A stretch of DNA of 64,000 nucleotides, taken from Manis javanica (Eukaryota > Chordata > Mammalia > Pholidota > Manidae). Position 1 is the stretch's first letter. Every line of letters begins with the position of its first letter. The stretch lies in NCBI RefSeq assembly GCF_040802235.1, contig NC_133169.1, positions 46,817,034-46,881,033 on the forward strand, given 5' to 3'. The position numbers and the translations under genes are program-made. The notes under the pieces are model-generated. The model had not been told where the DNA came from, did no database searches, and worked only from the letters and a program-made list of their open reading frames with translations. This document shows positions 1-11,134 of this stretch, piece after piece.

Positions 1-1272
1 GTAGTCTCTAATATTTCTTTGTATTTCTTTTGAATCCATCATGATGGTTCCTTTCTTGCTTCTGATTCTTGTGTTGATGTGTGTTGATTCCCCTTTTCTC
101 TTAATAAGTCTGGCTAGATGCTTATCTATTTTGTATATTTTCTCAAGGACCAGCTCTGGGTTTCATTGTTTTTTTTCTATTGTTTTATTCTTCTCAATTT
201 TATTTATTTCCTCTCTGATCTTTATTATGTTCCTCCTTCTGCTGACTTAAGGCTTCATTTGTTCTTTTTCCAATTTTGATAATTGTGATGTTAGACTGTT
301 CATTTGGGTTTGTTCTTCTTTCTTTAAATATGCTTGGATTGCTATATACTTTCCTCTTAAGACTGCATTTCCTCCTAAGACTGTCTCACAGAAGTTTGGG
401 CTTTGAGTTGTTATTGTCATTTATTTCCATATATTGCTGGATCTCCATTTTAATTTGGTCATTGATCCATTGACTATTTAAGAGGTTGTTGTTAAGCCTC
501 TATGTGTTTGTGAGCCCTTTTGCTTTCTTTGTACAATTTATTTCTAGTTTTATTTCTTAGTGTCTGAAAAGTTGGTTTGGTAGAATTTCAATCTTTTGGA
601 ATTTACTGAGGTTCTTTACGTGGCCTAGTATGTGGTCTATTCTGGAGAATATTCCATGTGCACTTGAGAAGAATGTGTATCCTGTTGCTTTTGGATGTAG
701 AGTTCTATAGATATCTATTAGGTCCATCTGTTCCAGTGTGTTGTTCAGTGCCTCTGTGTCCTTACTTATTTTCTGTCTGGTGGATCTGTCCTTTGGAGTG
801 AGTGGTGTGTTGACATCCCCTAAAATGAATGCATTGCAGTCTATTTCCCCCTTTTGTTCTGTTAGTATTTGTTTCACATATGCTGGTGCTCATCTATTCG
901 GTGCATATATATTTAGAATGGTTATATCCTCTTGTTGGAGTGAGCCCTTTATCATTATGTAGTGTCCTTCTTTATCTGTTTATTACTTTCTTTGTTTTGA
1001 AGTCTATTTTGTCTGATATTAGTACTGCAACCCCTGCTTCTTTCACTGTTATTTGCCTGAAATATGTTTTCCCATCCCTTGACTTTTTGTCTGTGCATGT
1101 CTTTGGGCTTGAGGTGAGTTTCTTGTAAGCAGCATATAGATGGGTCTTGCTTTTTTATCCATTCTATTACTCTGTGTCTTTTGATTGGTGCATTAAGTCC
1201 ATTTACATTTAGGGTGACTATTGAGAGATATGTACTTATTGCCATTGCAGGCTTTAGATTCGTGGTCACCAA
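1..1272 (-). pseudogene. L1 ORF2 endonuclease region, broken and partial
   Basis: Starts MVTTNLKPAMA at 1272. It carries the apurinic-type endonuclease signature LNVNGLNAPIKRHRVIEWIK and the QETHLK segment around residues 20-55. Further pieces in shifted frames include AFILGDVNTPLTPKDRSTRQK (written in two parts of the 557-877 segment) and LIDIYRTLHPKATGYTF. The window edge falls about where the linker between endonuclease and reverse transcriptase begins. Several frame changes separate the pieces, so no active endonuclease is made. In intact L1s this domain nicks target DNA to start reverse transcription. Confidence 0.9.
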
Positions 1273-1361
1273 AGGTTCAAAGTTAGCTTCTTTAGTATCC
1301 TACTGCCTAACTTAGATCGCTTATTGAGCTCTCTCCCTTCTTATTCTTCCTCCTCCATTCT

Positions 1362-2263
1362 TCATATGTTGTGTGTTTTGTTCTGTGCTCTTATTAGGAG
1401 TGCTCCCATCTAGAGCAGTCCCTGTAAGATGTCCTGTAGAGGTGGGTTGTGGGAGGCATATTCCCTCAACTTTTGCTTGTCTAGCAATTGTTTAATCCCT
1501 CCTTCATATTTAAATGATAATCGTGCTGGATACAGTATCCTTGGTTCGAGGCCCTTCTGTTTCATTGCATTAAGTATATCATGCCATTCTCTTCTGGCCT
1601 GTAGGGTTTCTGTCGAGAAGTCTGATGATAGCCTGATGGGTTTTCCTTTATATGTGACCTTTTTCTCTCTAGCTGCCTTTAAAACTCTTTCCTTGTCCTT
1701 GATCATTGCCATTTTAATTATTTTATGTCTTCGTGTTGTCTTCCTAGGATCCTTTCTGTTGGGGGTCTGTGTATTTCCGTGGTCTGTTCAATTATTTCCT
1801 CCCCCAGTTTGGGAAAGTTTTCAGCAATTATTTCTTCAAAGACACTTTCTATCCATTTTCCTCTCTCTTCTTCTTCTGGTACCCCTATAATACGGATATT
1901 TTTCCTTTTGGATTGTTCACACAGTTCTCTTAGTATTGTTTCACTCCTGGACTTCCTTTTATCTCTGTCCATGCCAGCTTCTATACGTTCCTGTGCTCTG
2001 GTTTCTATTCCTTCAATGGCCTCTTGCATCTTATTCATTCTGCTTATAAATCCTTCCTGGGTTTATTTGACTTCTTTAATCTCCTTCCTGGCATCTGTGA
2101 TCTCTCTCTGGACTTCATCCCATTGCTTTTACATTTTTCTCTGCATCTCCATCAGCATGTTCATGATTTTTATTTTGCATTCTTTTTCAGGAAGACTGGT
2201 TAGGTCTGTCTCCTCAGGTGTTGATTCTGTGATCTTTGTCTGCTTGTAGTTTTGCCTTTTCAT
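1362..2263 (-). pseudogene. L1 ORF1 (RNA-binding chaperone), broken
   Basis: The start is MKRQNYKQTK at 2263, matching the start of the other two copies (MKRPNN at 28072, MKRQNY at 40394). A coiled-coil part (NKMQEAIEGIETRAQERIEA) is followed by the RRM-like core (IRIIGVPEEEE, then ENFPKLGEE) and the C-terminal domain (RLSSDFSTETLQARREW, then LYPARLSFKYEGGIKQ). L1 ORF1 protein normally trimerises and coats L1 RNA. The reading frame changes near 1715, and a TAG follows QGLL about 19 codons before the family's usual stop. A full-length protein is therefore not encoded. Confidence 0.9.
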
Positions 2264-3280
2264 GGTGATAGAGATAGTTTGCAGAGCTGGTACGAGTGAC
2301 AGCTGGGAGAGCTTTCCTTCTTGTTGGTTTGTGGCCTTCTCCTCCTGTTAGAACAGCAAGCTCTAGTGGCTTGTGCTGGGCAGCTGTGCGCAGATAGGGA
2401 CGCACAAACAGGGCTTCTGCTTCCTGCCCGGTTAGTTTGGAGTTTATCTCCACTGTTGCTGTGGGCGTGGCCTGGCTCCAGCTGCTACTCCAAAATGGTG
2501 GAGCCCCCTTGGAGTGGGAGTGGCCATGAGGCTATTCATCTCTGTAAGGGGCCTCCATGCTCCCTGCTGCCCATGGGGTTAGAGTGCCCAGAGATCCCCA
2601 GATTCCCTGCCTCTAGACTAAGTGTCCCACCCTGCCCCTTTAAGACTTCCAAAAATCTCTTGCCAAATTAAAACAACCAGAAAAAAAAATTTTTTTTAAT
2701 AAATAATTTTTAAAAAATGCACAATTTTCTTTGTCCTCAGTCGCCGGCCTCAGGCACCCACTCACAGGTCTTGCTACCCTGTTTTCCTAGTATTGGGACC
2801 CCTGTCCCTTTAAGTCTTCCAAAAAGCACTCGCCAAAAAAAAAGAGGAAAAAAAAAGAAATGGCCACTCCTGTTTCTTTGTTCTCCTGCATCGGCCTCAG
2901 GCACCTGCTCACTGGTCTTGCTGCCCTGTTTCCCTAGTATCCAAGACCCTACACATGCACTGTGTCTGTGCTGTGGTCTGGATGGCTGGGGCTGGGTGTT
3001 CAGCAGTCCTGGGCTCCCTCTCCTTCCCCGCTCCGACTCCTCTCCTCCCGCCGGGAGTTGGGGGGAGGGGCGCTCGTGTCCCGCGGTGCTGGAGCTCATA
3101 TCTTACCCCCTTCATGAGGCACTGGTTTCTTGCAGGTGTGGATGTGGATGTGGTCTGGATGTTGCCTGTGTCCTCTGGTCTTTATTTTAGGAAGAGTTGT
3201 CTTTGTTATATTTTCATATATATATGTGGTTTTAGGAGGAGATTTCCACTTCTCTACTCACGCCGCCATCTTGGCTCCTT
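2264..3280 (-). promoter_or_regulatory. L1 5' UTR with YY1-like site
   Basis: This is the GC-rich leader upstream of L1 ORF1. On the minus strand 3274-3261 reads CCAAGATGGCGGCG, matching the known YY1 core CAAGATGG; in human L1 a YY1 site near +13 to +21 sets accurate transcription starts. The same position reads CAAGGTGGCAG in the copy ending at 41162 and AAAGATGGGGGTG in the copy at 27273, so the site is best preserved here. Promoter activity is inferred from family knowledge. Confidence 0.6.
2717..3190 (+). other. Open frame antisense to L1 5' UTR (copy 1)
   Basis: A 157-codon open frame runs opposite to the L1, from near ORF1 out toward the L1 5' end. Its C-terminal half contains DGWGWVFSSPGLPL, PPAGSWGEG and ISYPLHEALVS, and each block recurs in the antisense frames at 27257-27904 and 40471-41103. 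A second overlapping frame at 2955-3284 (MAGAGCSAVLGSLS, then YLTPFMRHWFLAGVDV) is also open and also shared. The position resembles primate L1 ORF0, but the sequence is not recognisably related. Two open frames suggest that GC-rich, stop-poor composition may be the cause. Confidence 0.4.
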
Positions 3281-4015
3281 TTAGGGTTTTAATCATTAAA
3301 TGATGTGCTTTGTCAATAACTGTTCTGTATCTGATGAGATGATCATGTTACTTTTATCTTTCATTCTATGACTATACTTGATCCTATTTATTAATTTTGT
3401 TTATTGAATGATTGCATACCAGGGACCAATCTCCCTTGATCATTGTAGATAATCCATTTTCTGTGCTATTGAATTGTGTTTTATTTTTTTGCCAATTTTT
3501 CAAGGGTAATTTTGCATTTACATTCATCAGTAATATTTGTTAATATTGGTTGGTAGTTTTCTCTCAGCATTTTTAAGTGGCTTTGGTAAAATGCTAATGC
3601 CATCCTCCTAAAATGAGATTGGGAGTGTTCCCTTCTCTTAACTTTTTAGAGACATTTGAAAATGAATAACAATACTACTTTTTCATACGTGTTTGGTGGA
3701 TTTGACCAACAGAAGTCCCTGAGCCAGAGCTGTTCTTCATTGGGAAAGTCTTGATTACTGATGATCTCTTCAGTTATTATTGTTCTTCCAGATTTTCTCT
3801 CTCTTCCTGAGTCCTTCTTGTATGTTACTAGGAATCTTTCTATTTCCTCTAAGTTATCATAAGTTTTGGTATATAGCTCTTCATAGCAGTCTCTTATGAT
3901 CCTTTTTATTTCTGTATTATCCATTTTAATGCCTTATATTTCATTTCATATTTTATTTATTGAGTTTTCTCCTTTTTTCTTTGTCTGGCTAAACGTTTGT
4001 CAAATGTGTTTATAT
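3281..4015 (-). mobile_element. Old L1 ORF2 fragment
   Basis: The minus-strand translation contains TEIKRIIRDCYEELY and NLEEIERFL at about 3920-3820, the stretch just before the L1 reverse-transcriptase domain. The sequence down to 3290 matches the following fingers/palm region only loosely. It is clearly more diverged than the L1 at 1-3280, which adjoins it. I place the right end near GTCTGGCTAAACGTTTGTCA (about 4000). Confidence 0.8.
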
Positions 4016-4533
4016 TTCAGTGAAATATTCTGGTAAGATAACAAATTAGAATGAAAACTTAGTTTCACATTTTAAAATGTTGTACAGATTAAAGGTTTAG
4101 ATTCTGAAAATGAAACTTGAAAATAAGAAAGCAAACAGATAGGTGAAGATGGTACCATGGAAAATAAACTAAGATTTAAAATTTTTTTTAAAATCTAAAG
4201 AGAATAATAAGAGGAAGGCCAATTGAAAACATGTTTAAACTAATGGAATTTATTTGAAACTTATATTAAAAGCAAAAGAATAACATCTTACGTCTTAACA
4301 GAAAAAGATTAACATACCAAGTTAATAAATACCACAAACATTTTGTTGAAAAATTTACAGAAACAAACAAATTAATCAGCGATTAAAAATGCAAATTACA
4401 CCTGCAATAGGATGCTTTTACTTGCTGAATTATGTGTAAGAAAAATTATGATTATAATGATTGTGAGAATGATAAAACACCCAAACTGTTTTCTGTGGTA
4501 GATCAGGGTAGATTCTTTTTATGCATTTGATGT
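4016..4533. other. AT-rich spacer, nothing recognised
   Basis: Low-complexity-leaning AT-rich DNA with no convincing gene, repeat or RNA. Confidence 0.5.
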
Positions 4534-4740
4534 ACTTATTTTTATTTAAGTATAGTTGATATACAGTACTGTATTCGTTTCAAGTATACAACGAATTGAT
4601 TTGACAGTTACATGCATTATTAAATGCTAACCCCAACTAGTGTACTTACTGTCAATCAAGAAAGATGTTCAGAACTACTGACTATATTCTCTATGCTGTA
4701 CTTTCATCCCTGTGACTAATTAATAGAATGACTGAGATCA
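4534..4740 (-). mobile_element. L1 3'-UTR fragment
   Basis: Begins AAGTATAGTTGATATACAGT and continues through TTAAATGCTAACCCCAACTAG to CTATGCTGTACTTTCATCCC. This is the reverse complement of an L1 3' end of a type common in non-primate placentals. Related fragments lie at 21056, 42885, 43232 and 47146, all in the same orientation. Confidence 0.75.
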
Positions 4741-5990
4741 GAGTAGATCCTTCATGTAAAGCATCTGAAATCTGAATGTGACAGCACTGTCTTATTTTAA
4801 AAAGTGTGTTGTTAGTCAGAGTAAAGAATGTATACTCATTCTAGGGTTATTTTATGTTATCAAAAACTTCTATGAAGCTTACATTTTATAGAACACTTTA
4901 TATAAATTATGTTACTAATATAAAATACTATGGAGATTTAAATTAATTTAAAAGAGTGATATTTCTAAAAATATTTAAAGAAGACATAAGATTATGGTGT
5001 ATAATTTTAATCTTTAGGTAAAAAAAGAGCTATAAGCAGTTTAAATTATTTTATTTCTAACATAATTTATATACTATATATTTATGCACATTTACATTAT
5101 TTATTAAAAATATATATTTAAAATAAGAAACCAAAGTAAATATATTTGATGGTGGGATTAGAGTTTGGTTTATTTCTTCTTCTGTTTCATATATATGTTA
5201 AATTCCCTATTGTTCTGATAAAATGCATTTAGAGTGCGACACCAAAATCTTTGAAGAGTAATTCAAAAAATTTTAGTAAAAAATAAGTAATAACATTGAT
5301 TCAAATTCATTTTTTCTTTACATAAAGAAAAGTGAAACTGTGCTTTCTTTCAAATGCAAAAATCAAGATGATAAACTAGGACATTCTTTTCTAAATGCAA
5401 CTTTTAACGCATTATCACATTCTGAGCCAGGTGGAGGTAAGTGCCTGGAATAAACTCTGTGGACACTGAAAGAACTATAGACATGGTACACGTTGATGGA
5501 ACAAAATGGATATTCTGTAGTTAATATTCAAGTGCAGTGAAGAAATGAGATGAACTCATGCATAGTCCTTGGAACTTAGCATAGAGTGAGATTATGACCT
5601 ATCTCCCCATATCTGGGCACAAGCCTCTTGCTTAGCCACAGCCACCTGAACTTTCTGTAGGAGGCACACATCCCCAGCACCAGACTGTGTTTCTGTGTTT
5701 TTAAGAAGAATACTAACGGACATTTGTGGAGCAAGAATTAGAGAGCTTTCATAATGCTTTCATTTCAGTACTTTTATACTGTTTGGTGACATTTTGTGCC
5801 AAAAAGTAGCAGGCACTATTACACTGTCATCCCTATAATTTTGACTTGAATTCCCTAAGGTGGGCATTATTATATCCATTTCCTTGATGACAATATTGAC
5901 TTGGGACTTTTTATTTACATACAATAATTTGAATTACTTCAGTTAAGATGAAGGAACCAGGTGTCCAACTTAGGACACTGCATCTGAGAC
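4741..5990. other. AT-rich spacer, possible worn MIR
   Basis: No gene is visible. At about 5840-5930 the string AAGGTGGGCATTATTATATCC resembles the core of the ancient MIR SINE, but the match is short and uncertain. Confidence 0.35.
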
Positions 5991-6546
5991 CTGGTGCGCC
6001 CCCGTGCCATGTTGGCTCCTCAGGCATGCAGGGAACGGCTCAGGGGCTGGGACTCTGGCTGAGAGTCCGCATGGAGAGCGGAAGCGCCTTGTTCCAGGGA
6101 TAATCCCCACCTCACGTGTTCCTGTTCACATCGCCAAACAATGTAAATAATGCTCTGCTACACCGAAGGACTATACATTCCAAAGATGAAATTTTAAGTT
6201 TAATATTTCATCAGAAATGTGTTATAGAGCCACTGCATTTACAGTGATGAGACAACCTGGGGGCATCTAAGGTAATTATCTATTAGGGATGTTGTGATTA
6301 TAGGTTCCTGAGATGAATCCCAAGGGTTGTTCCTTATATACCCTTTTCATGTAAAAATCAAAACCTTATGGAGACAGAGTGTGTCCCATAGATCTATTTT
6401 AAGGGAACTCCCCCCACCCCCCTGTATCCCATGTTCCAAGACCCCCAGTAACACTGCTAATGCTTGCACTCTGAGTACATGACAGGCTAGCCTTTCTACA
6501 ACATCCATTTACATCTTACTCGTAGTTTTGTCCAAACCCCAAAGGA
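5991..6546. other. Upstream region of OR2 pseudogene
   Basis: A short GC-richer patch (about 5990-6120) is followed by ordinary sequence up to the OR start. OR genes usually have 5' non-coding exons some kilobases upstream; none can be placed here by eye. Confidence 0.3.
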
Positions 6547-7496
6547 ATGGCCAATAATAGTTTCCCAGGGGGCTTCATCCTTCTGGGCTGCTCTGAGTGG
6601 TCTCACCTGGAAACAGTTCTCTTTTGGCTTGTGATCCTCTTGTATACAAGGATCGTCCTCTCCAACTCAGCCATCATCCTGCTCTCCTGTGTGGACCCTC
6701 TTCTCTCCACCCCCATGTACTTCTTCAGCAATCTCCCTTCCTGGATCTTTGCTTTACCACAAATGCTGTGCCTCAGATGTTGTCCAACCTGTGGGGGCCA
6801 AACAAGAGCATCACCTACACAGGCTATGTCCTCCAAGTCTGTGTGTTGCTCTGTCTTGGGGCCACAGAAGGCATCATGCTTGTGATGATGGCCTTTGACC
6901 GCTATGTCGCTATCTGCCGGCCCCTGCACTACACCGTCATCATGAACCATCCGCTGTGCTGGAAGCTGGTGCTCACGGCCTGGCTGTGCCGCCTGCTGGA
7001 ATCTGTGACCCAAACGCCCATCACATTCCAGCTGCCCTTCTGCGCCCACCACCGCCTGGATGACTTCCTGTGTCAGGTGCCTGCCCTCATATGCCTGGCA
7101 TGCACAGACACCTCAGCCAGTGGGTTGCAGATGACCATCTCTGCTCTCCTCTTCACCATGGTGCCAGTGGGGTTGATCCTGACTTCCTATGGCTTCATAG
7201 CTCAAGCCCTGGGGAAAATACAGTCTAAGGAGGGAAGGCAGAAGGCAATCACCACCTGCTCCTCCCACCTCACTGTGGTCTTCATTTTATATGGGATGGT
7301 GGCCATGGTGTACATGGATCCTGAGAACCAATTTGGTTCAAAACACGGCAAGTATGTCACCTTCTTCTTCACCATGGTTACACTACTGCTGAAACCCCTC
7401 ATCTACACCCTGTGGAACAAAGAGCTTAAGGGAACCCTGCAAAGACTCCTGAGGAAGGGGGGCAGCATGAGGGGAAAGAGGAATGTGATATTTTGA
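6547..7496 (+). pseudogene. Olfactory receptor, family 2, pseudogene
   Basis: Starts MANNSFPGGFILLG at 6547, the standard OR N-terminus with an N-glycosylation site (NNS). TM1-TM2 read normally through TPMYFF. A missing codon (the Leu of PMYFFL) near 6726 and then a one-base loss near 6735-6739 shift the frame. From about 6740 to the TGA at 7494 the receptor continues in another frame: MAFDRYVAICRPLHY after TM3, the cysteine-rich second extracellular loop (FCAHHRLDDFLCQVPAL), KAITTCSSHLTVV in TM6, and TM7. In TM7 the family's NPLIY reads KPLIY and the following LRN reads LWN. It is therefore a pseudogene by frameshift, with extra decay in TM7. The closest relative in the window is the pseudogene at 24538-25482, on the opposite strand. 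ORs are odorant GPCRs of olfactory neuron cilia. Exact subfamily is not determined (OR2C/2G-like). Confidence 0.93.
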
Positions 7497-9249
7497 ACCA
7501 GAGCAAATGTTTTAAATCATGGCATCACTCATTCTACATAAATAACTATTTCAATCATCATATAAAGAGGTATGTTTATCTCAGAGGAACTATTTAATGT
7601 ATTATTCTTTATTCCTGTATTTTAAAGTTGGATTTTGGTTAAGAAAATATATATAAATGTAGTATCAGTTTTGTCCATGTGCTGTGTTTAAAATATACTT
7701 GTCACTGAGAAATTACTATTTTCAGAGTTAATGTTTAAAGAATTACTACTATTGTTTTGTAAACATAAGCAGCATGGGATGAACATTTTTTAATTTATTG
7801 AAATATGCCTTTTCAATAAATTATTAATGATCTATTATATGTGTGTTTTTAAATAAAAATATGAATAAAATTTATATTATAGATTTTTCTCCATGAGCCT
7901 GAATGGGGGAAAATTTCCCCCTAATTACCCTAAGTTTTTATTACCTATGCAGTCTTTCCATGGTAATTTGACTGTGAGGATGACATGCTGGGTACAAACG
8001 AGGAATGTCACCTGCCAATGCAGTACAATATTCTTCTATCTGGAATTTCCAGAAGGTGAACCATGACAATGAAGTGCCTCCGATCTTCACTAACTATATG
8101 AGACCAGAAGGGGTGTGGACGTCTTATCCTATGACACAAAAAATTGTGTATATTTAATCCAAACTTAATTTCTATGTGATTATAAATATGTTATGTATTT
8201 AGGTAAATATTTTCTTCTACTTGCATAAACTAAGGCCATTTTATAATAACACAAAGTAGGAAAAAGCAAAGGTATGTGACTCATGAATTCTCTATGTCCT
8301 TTGTTGTGAATTTGCATAAACACAAATTTGCCTAAATCCAAGTGAGTTTTTACAAATGCAACTCAGGTATAAAGTGTGCTCTCAGCAGGTTAGCACAATG
8401 ATTGACTTGGAAATTTCCTTTAAGGTTTACTGAACATTTTCTAGGCCTCTGTGGTATTAGAAATAACTAAGATACCACCCATGTAAATAAATTATAGGAC
8501 ATACCCATTTTCTGGCTTATCCCAGAGTCTTGCAGTGGTTACTAGGTGTCATTACCAAGTGTTAGTTTCAGTAGAGCAGACCTGGGTGGTGGTGAACAGT
8601 GGAATGATATCACATGCATAAAAGCAAGAGTCTCAGTGGAAGGTGTTGCCTGAAGATGAGGGGAGGGGAATATTTGTGTGCTATGCTGTGGAGTCAAGCT
8701 GGAGTTCCTTTTTCAGAGCTGTTTCAAGGACAGGGCACTTCATCAACAGGCTAATAAAATTTCACAGAAGGAAGAATTGAGGAAAATACTTGTTACACCA
8801 TTGGGTGACCCAGCGAAGCTGTAGCTGTGTGTTTACTGTTTCTTTTCTCTTACCGTTCCTCTATTGCTTTACTTTTTTTCCCCCCAGTATCCCATCAAGT
8901 CCTTCTTTGAAATAAACTTTATTACTTATTACATTTCTTTCTATTTTAAATCATTTTATCCTCCATTAATTGGTTGCTCCCTGTTAGTCTTATTAGCTGT
9001 ATGAATTGGTGTTTTGAACAGCATGCATCCTTGTGCATATACTGAATCACAGCAAAGGGCACACACAAAGGTAAGGTTGTACTTGCTCAACCGATGGAGG
9101 TTGTTTAATATTTTAAGACATAATTCCAGTTAGCAATGCACCCCAGTACCCTTATGCAAACTGGCACTGACCTTTACTTACTAATGACTCAAAAATTTGG
9201 ACACTAACTCTGAATAAAAATATAAAAAGGCAGCCATGTCATTACACAG
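7497..9249. other. Intergenic, nothing recognised
   Basis: AT-rich intergenic DNA. An inverted pair GGGGGAAA/TTTCCCCC sits at about 7905-7921. No coding sequence longer than background is seen. Confidence 0.5.
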
Positions 9250-9545
9250 TCAATGAGACATAGAAGACTCCACTCAACAACAAGAGAATATACATTGTTT
9301 TCAAGCATCCAGAAATGTTATTCATTATTGACCTCACACGAGGGCATAAAACAAACCTACATACATTTGAAAGTGTTGAAATGCTGTAGAGTGTGTTTTC
9401 TTACAATAATGTAATAGCACAGGAACTCTACATATTTTTAGGAAAGTCTATAAACACAGAAATTAAACAATACTTTTCTATTTGGCCATGGGCCAAAAAG
9501 GAAATCTTAAAGGAAAATGTCCAGGCAATAGAGCCATCAGTTGTG
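9250..9545 (+). mobile_element. Old L1 ORF2 endonuclease fragment
   Basis: Matches the L1 endonuclease region in sense orientation: ACTCCACTCAACAACAAGAG (the IDIYRTLHP region), TTGTTTTCAAGCATCCAG, then GGGCATAAAACAAACCTA and ATTAAACAATACTTTTCTA, ending near CATGGGCCAAAAAGGAAAT. It is strongly diverged, so it is an old insertion. Confidence 0.75.
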
Positions 9546-10670
9546 AATTCTAAACCTGGTAAACCATCATTTAAGAGTAAGAGAAAAAACAATTAAAAAT
9601 ACATTTTCAGATTTTTGTTTTAGACATGTTAATTAACCACTGACTGAAGAACTCTTCAAGCATAAATACCTAAGTACCGAGAAACTGGGAGCTTTTCGAG
9701 AAAAGCTGGAAAGCAAAAGGATAACCCGTATTTAGTTTAGGAGAGCTAAGAAAGGAAATGATTAGGCTGGCGGTGGGAGAGCTCATGAGCAAGGTACCTC
9801 ACCCTGAAGGGACCCTCTGCCAGCTTTAGGTGGAGTGACCAGGTATTTCTACACCCCGCAGGTGGATTAAAACAAGAGGCTTGGCTGCCAGTGTGCGTAT
9901 CAGGCCATTGAACCTATATCCTCACACCCTCTTCATGAGGCTGAGTGACTAAGCCTCCACCAACCGGCACAACACTCCCATTGTACTTTACAGAGATGCT
10001 GAACACCTAGGGGTTCTGGAATTGGAAAAGTAGGCAAAGCACAGGGTAAATACTGAATGAACACAACAGATTGTAAGGCATCCCATCTCCATGTCCCCAC
10101 TTGGGCTGTTGGTGCAGGGAGCAAGTTACCAGCCCTCCAGTCTTTTTATAGAAAACAGGTCATCCCAAATAAAATACCTGTAGGTACTCACATTTAGGGT
10201 TTCCCAAGTGAATGAATCACTTCAATTACAGTTCAGTGAAGCTCATCAGTTATTATGACTCACTCTGGTCCAGAGATCTTCCCATATGCAAAGAGGCAGG
10301 GATCAACTATCTTATGAAAAAAACTTTTTAAGTAAAAAAGATGGATATCAAAACAAAAAAAAAAGAGGGAAAAAAAAGAATAAATAGTATATGCAGGGAA
10401 CAAAAGGACTATCTCAAAAGGAAACTGTGATTTGTCTTCTCAAAGAGAAAAGTTCATGTGAATAGATATTAAACTAGAGCATGATGATATGAAGATAGCA
10501 TTGAAGAATATTTTAATTGACTAAACATGTTTTCCTATTGCATTAAATATTGTGAAATAATTGACAAATATAACTATGTATTTAAAGTAGCACAATGTGA
10601 AAATATATGTACATACATAAATAAATAAAAAATACTCTGGTCAAGATAATTTTCACCTCACATAGTTAAT
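9546..10670. other. Intergenic, nothing recognised
   Basis: No gene or clear repeat apart from short A-rich runs at about 10350-10380. A GC-richer patch at 9760-10140 has no match I recognise. Confidence 0.45.
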
Positions 10671-10695
10671 TGTGTGTGTGTGTGTGTGTGTGTGT
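10671..10695. repeat. (TG)n microsatellite
   Basis: About 12 TG units, next to the LTR-like repeat. Confidence 0.95.
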
Positions 10696-10714
10696 ATGTA
10701 CATGCGTGTGGATA

Positions 10715-11110
10715 AAATAAAGGTTCCTGTGGCCAGGATTCTCACCTGGCCCTGGTTCGCTAGCTCACTACATACATGTGGGCAATGCATTGTTATTGAC
10801 TCTATATAGAGAGCCCTGCCCAGTGCTCTGGGCTGCATGGTGGCATGGCTGCAAGGCTGCAGGAGAGCAGAGAAGAGGCTGGAGTGGTGGTAGTGCCAAG
10901 AGGCCCAGAGGACAGCTGTGCAGGCAGACAGGCCAGGAGGCAGAGACCGGCTTGCTGCATGCAGACTCACTTTGAGTGGATGGGATTTTAGTGACTGACC
11001 TGCCACCATGGGAATAAAGTTGGGTATAACCCTTTCACCCCAAGAATGTTCTACTGTCATTTCTTTGGTCACATAGAACCCATAGTGAACTTGCCAGGGC
11101 CTAAACCCAT
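10715..11110 (+). mobile_element. LTR-like repeat, possibly a solo LTR fossil
   Basis: The layout suggests a retroviral LTR: a TATA-like CTCTATATAGAGAG near 10800, a GC-rich middle, and GGAATAAAGTTGG (polyadenylation signal) near 11010 followed by about 90 bases of U5-like sequence. No internal viral sequence is attached. Family is not identified. It could be another kind of interspersed repeat. Confidence 0.4.
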
Positions 11111-11134
11111 TGGAAAGACAATGTGTGCATGCTA

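Larger units (their letters stand above)
1..3280 (-). mobile_element. Young-lineage L1, 5' part, cut by window edge
   Basis: Reading the minus strand from 3280 downward gives a complete L1 order: a GC-rich 5' UTR (about 1 kb), ORF1 (2263 to 1362) and the first part of ORF2 (1272 to the window edge). The 5' end begins with GAGCCAAGATGGCGGCG, the usual full-length L1 start. The same family occurs twice more in this window, at 27273 and at 41162. All three are similar enough in protein sequence to be one recent lineage, though each has several coding breaks. Flanking sequence on the right is a much older L1, so this copy probably landed inside that one. The 3' end and left target-site repeat lie outside the window. 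Confidence 0.93.

Noticed and set aside
1725-2249. Plus-strand 174-codon frame
   Set aside because: It is the exact antisense of L1 ORF1 with a hydrophobic, Ser/Leu-rich translation, a typical shadow of the sense gene.
10653-11072. Minus-strand 139-codon open frame as a gene
   Set aside because: It crosses a (TG)n microsatellite and an LTR-like repeat; the translation has repeat-derived CA-rich sequence.
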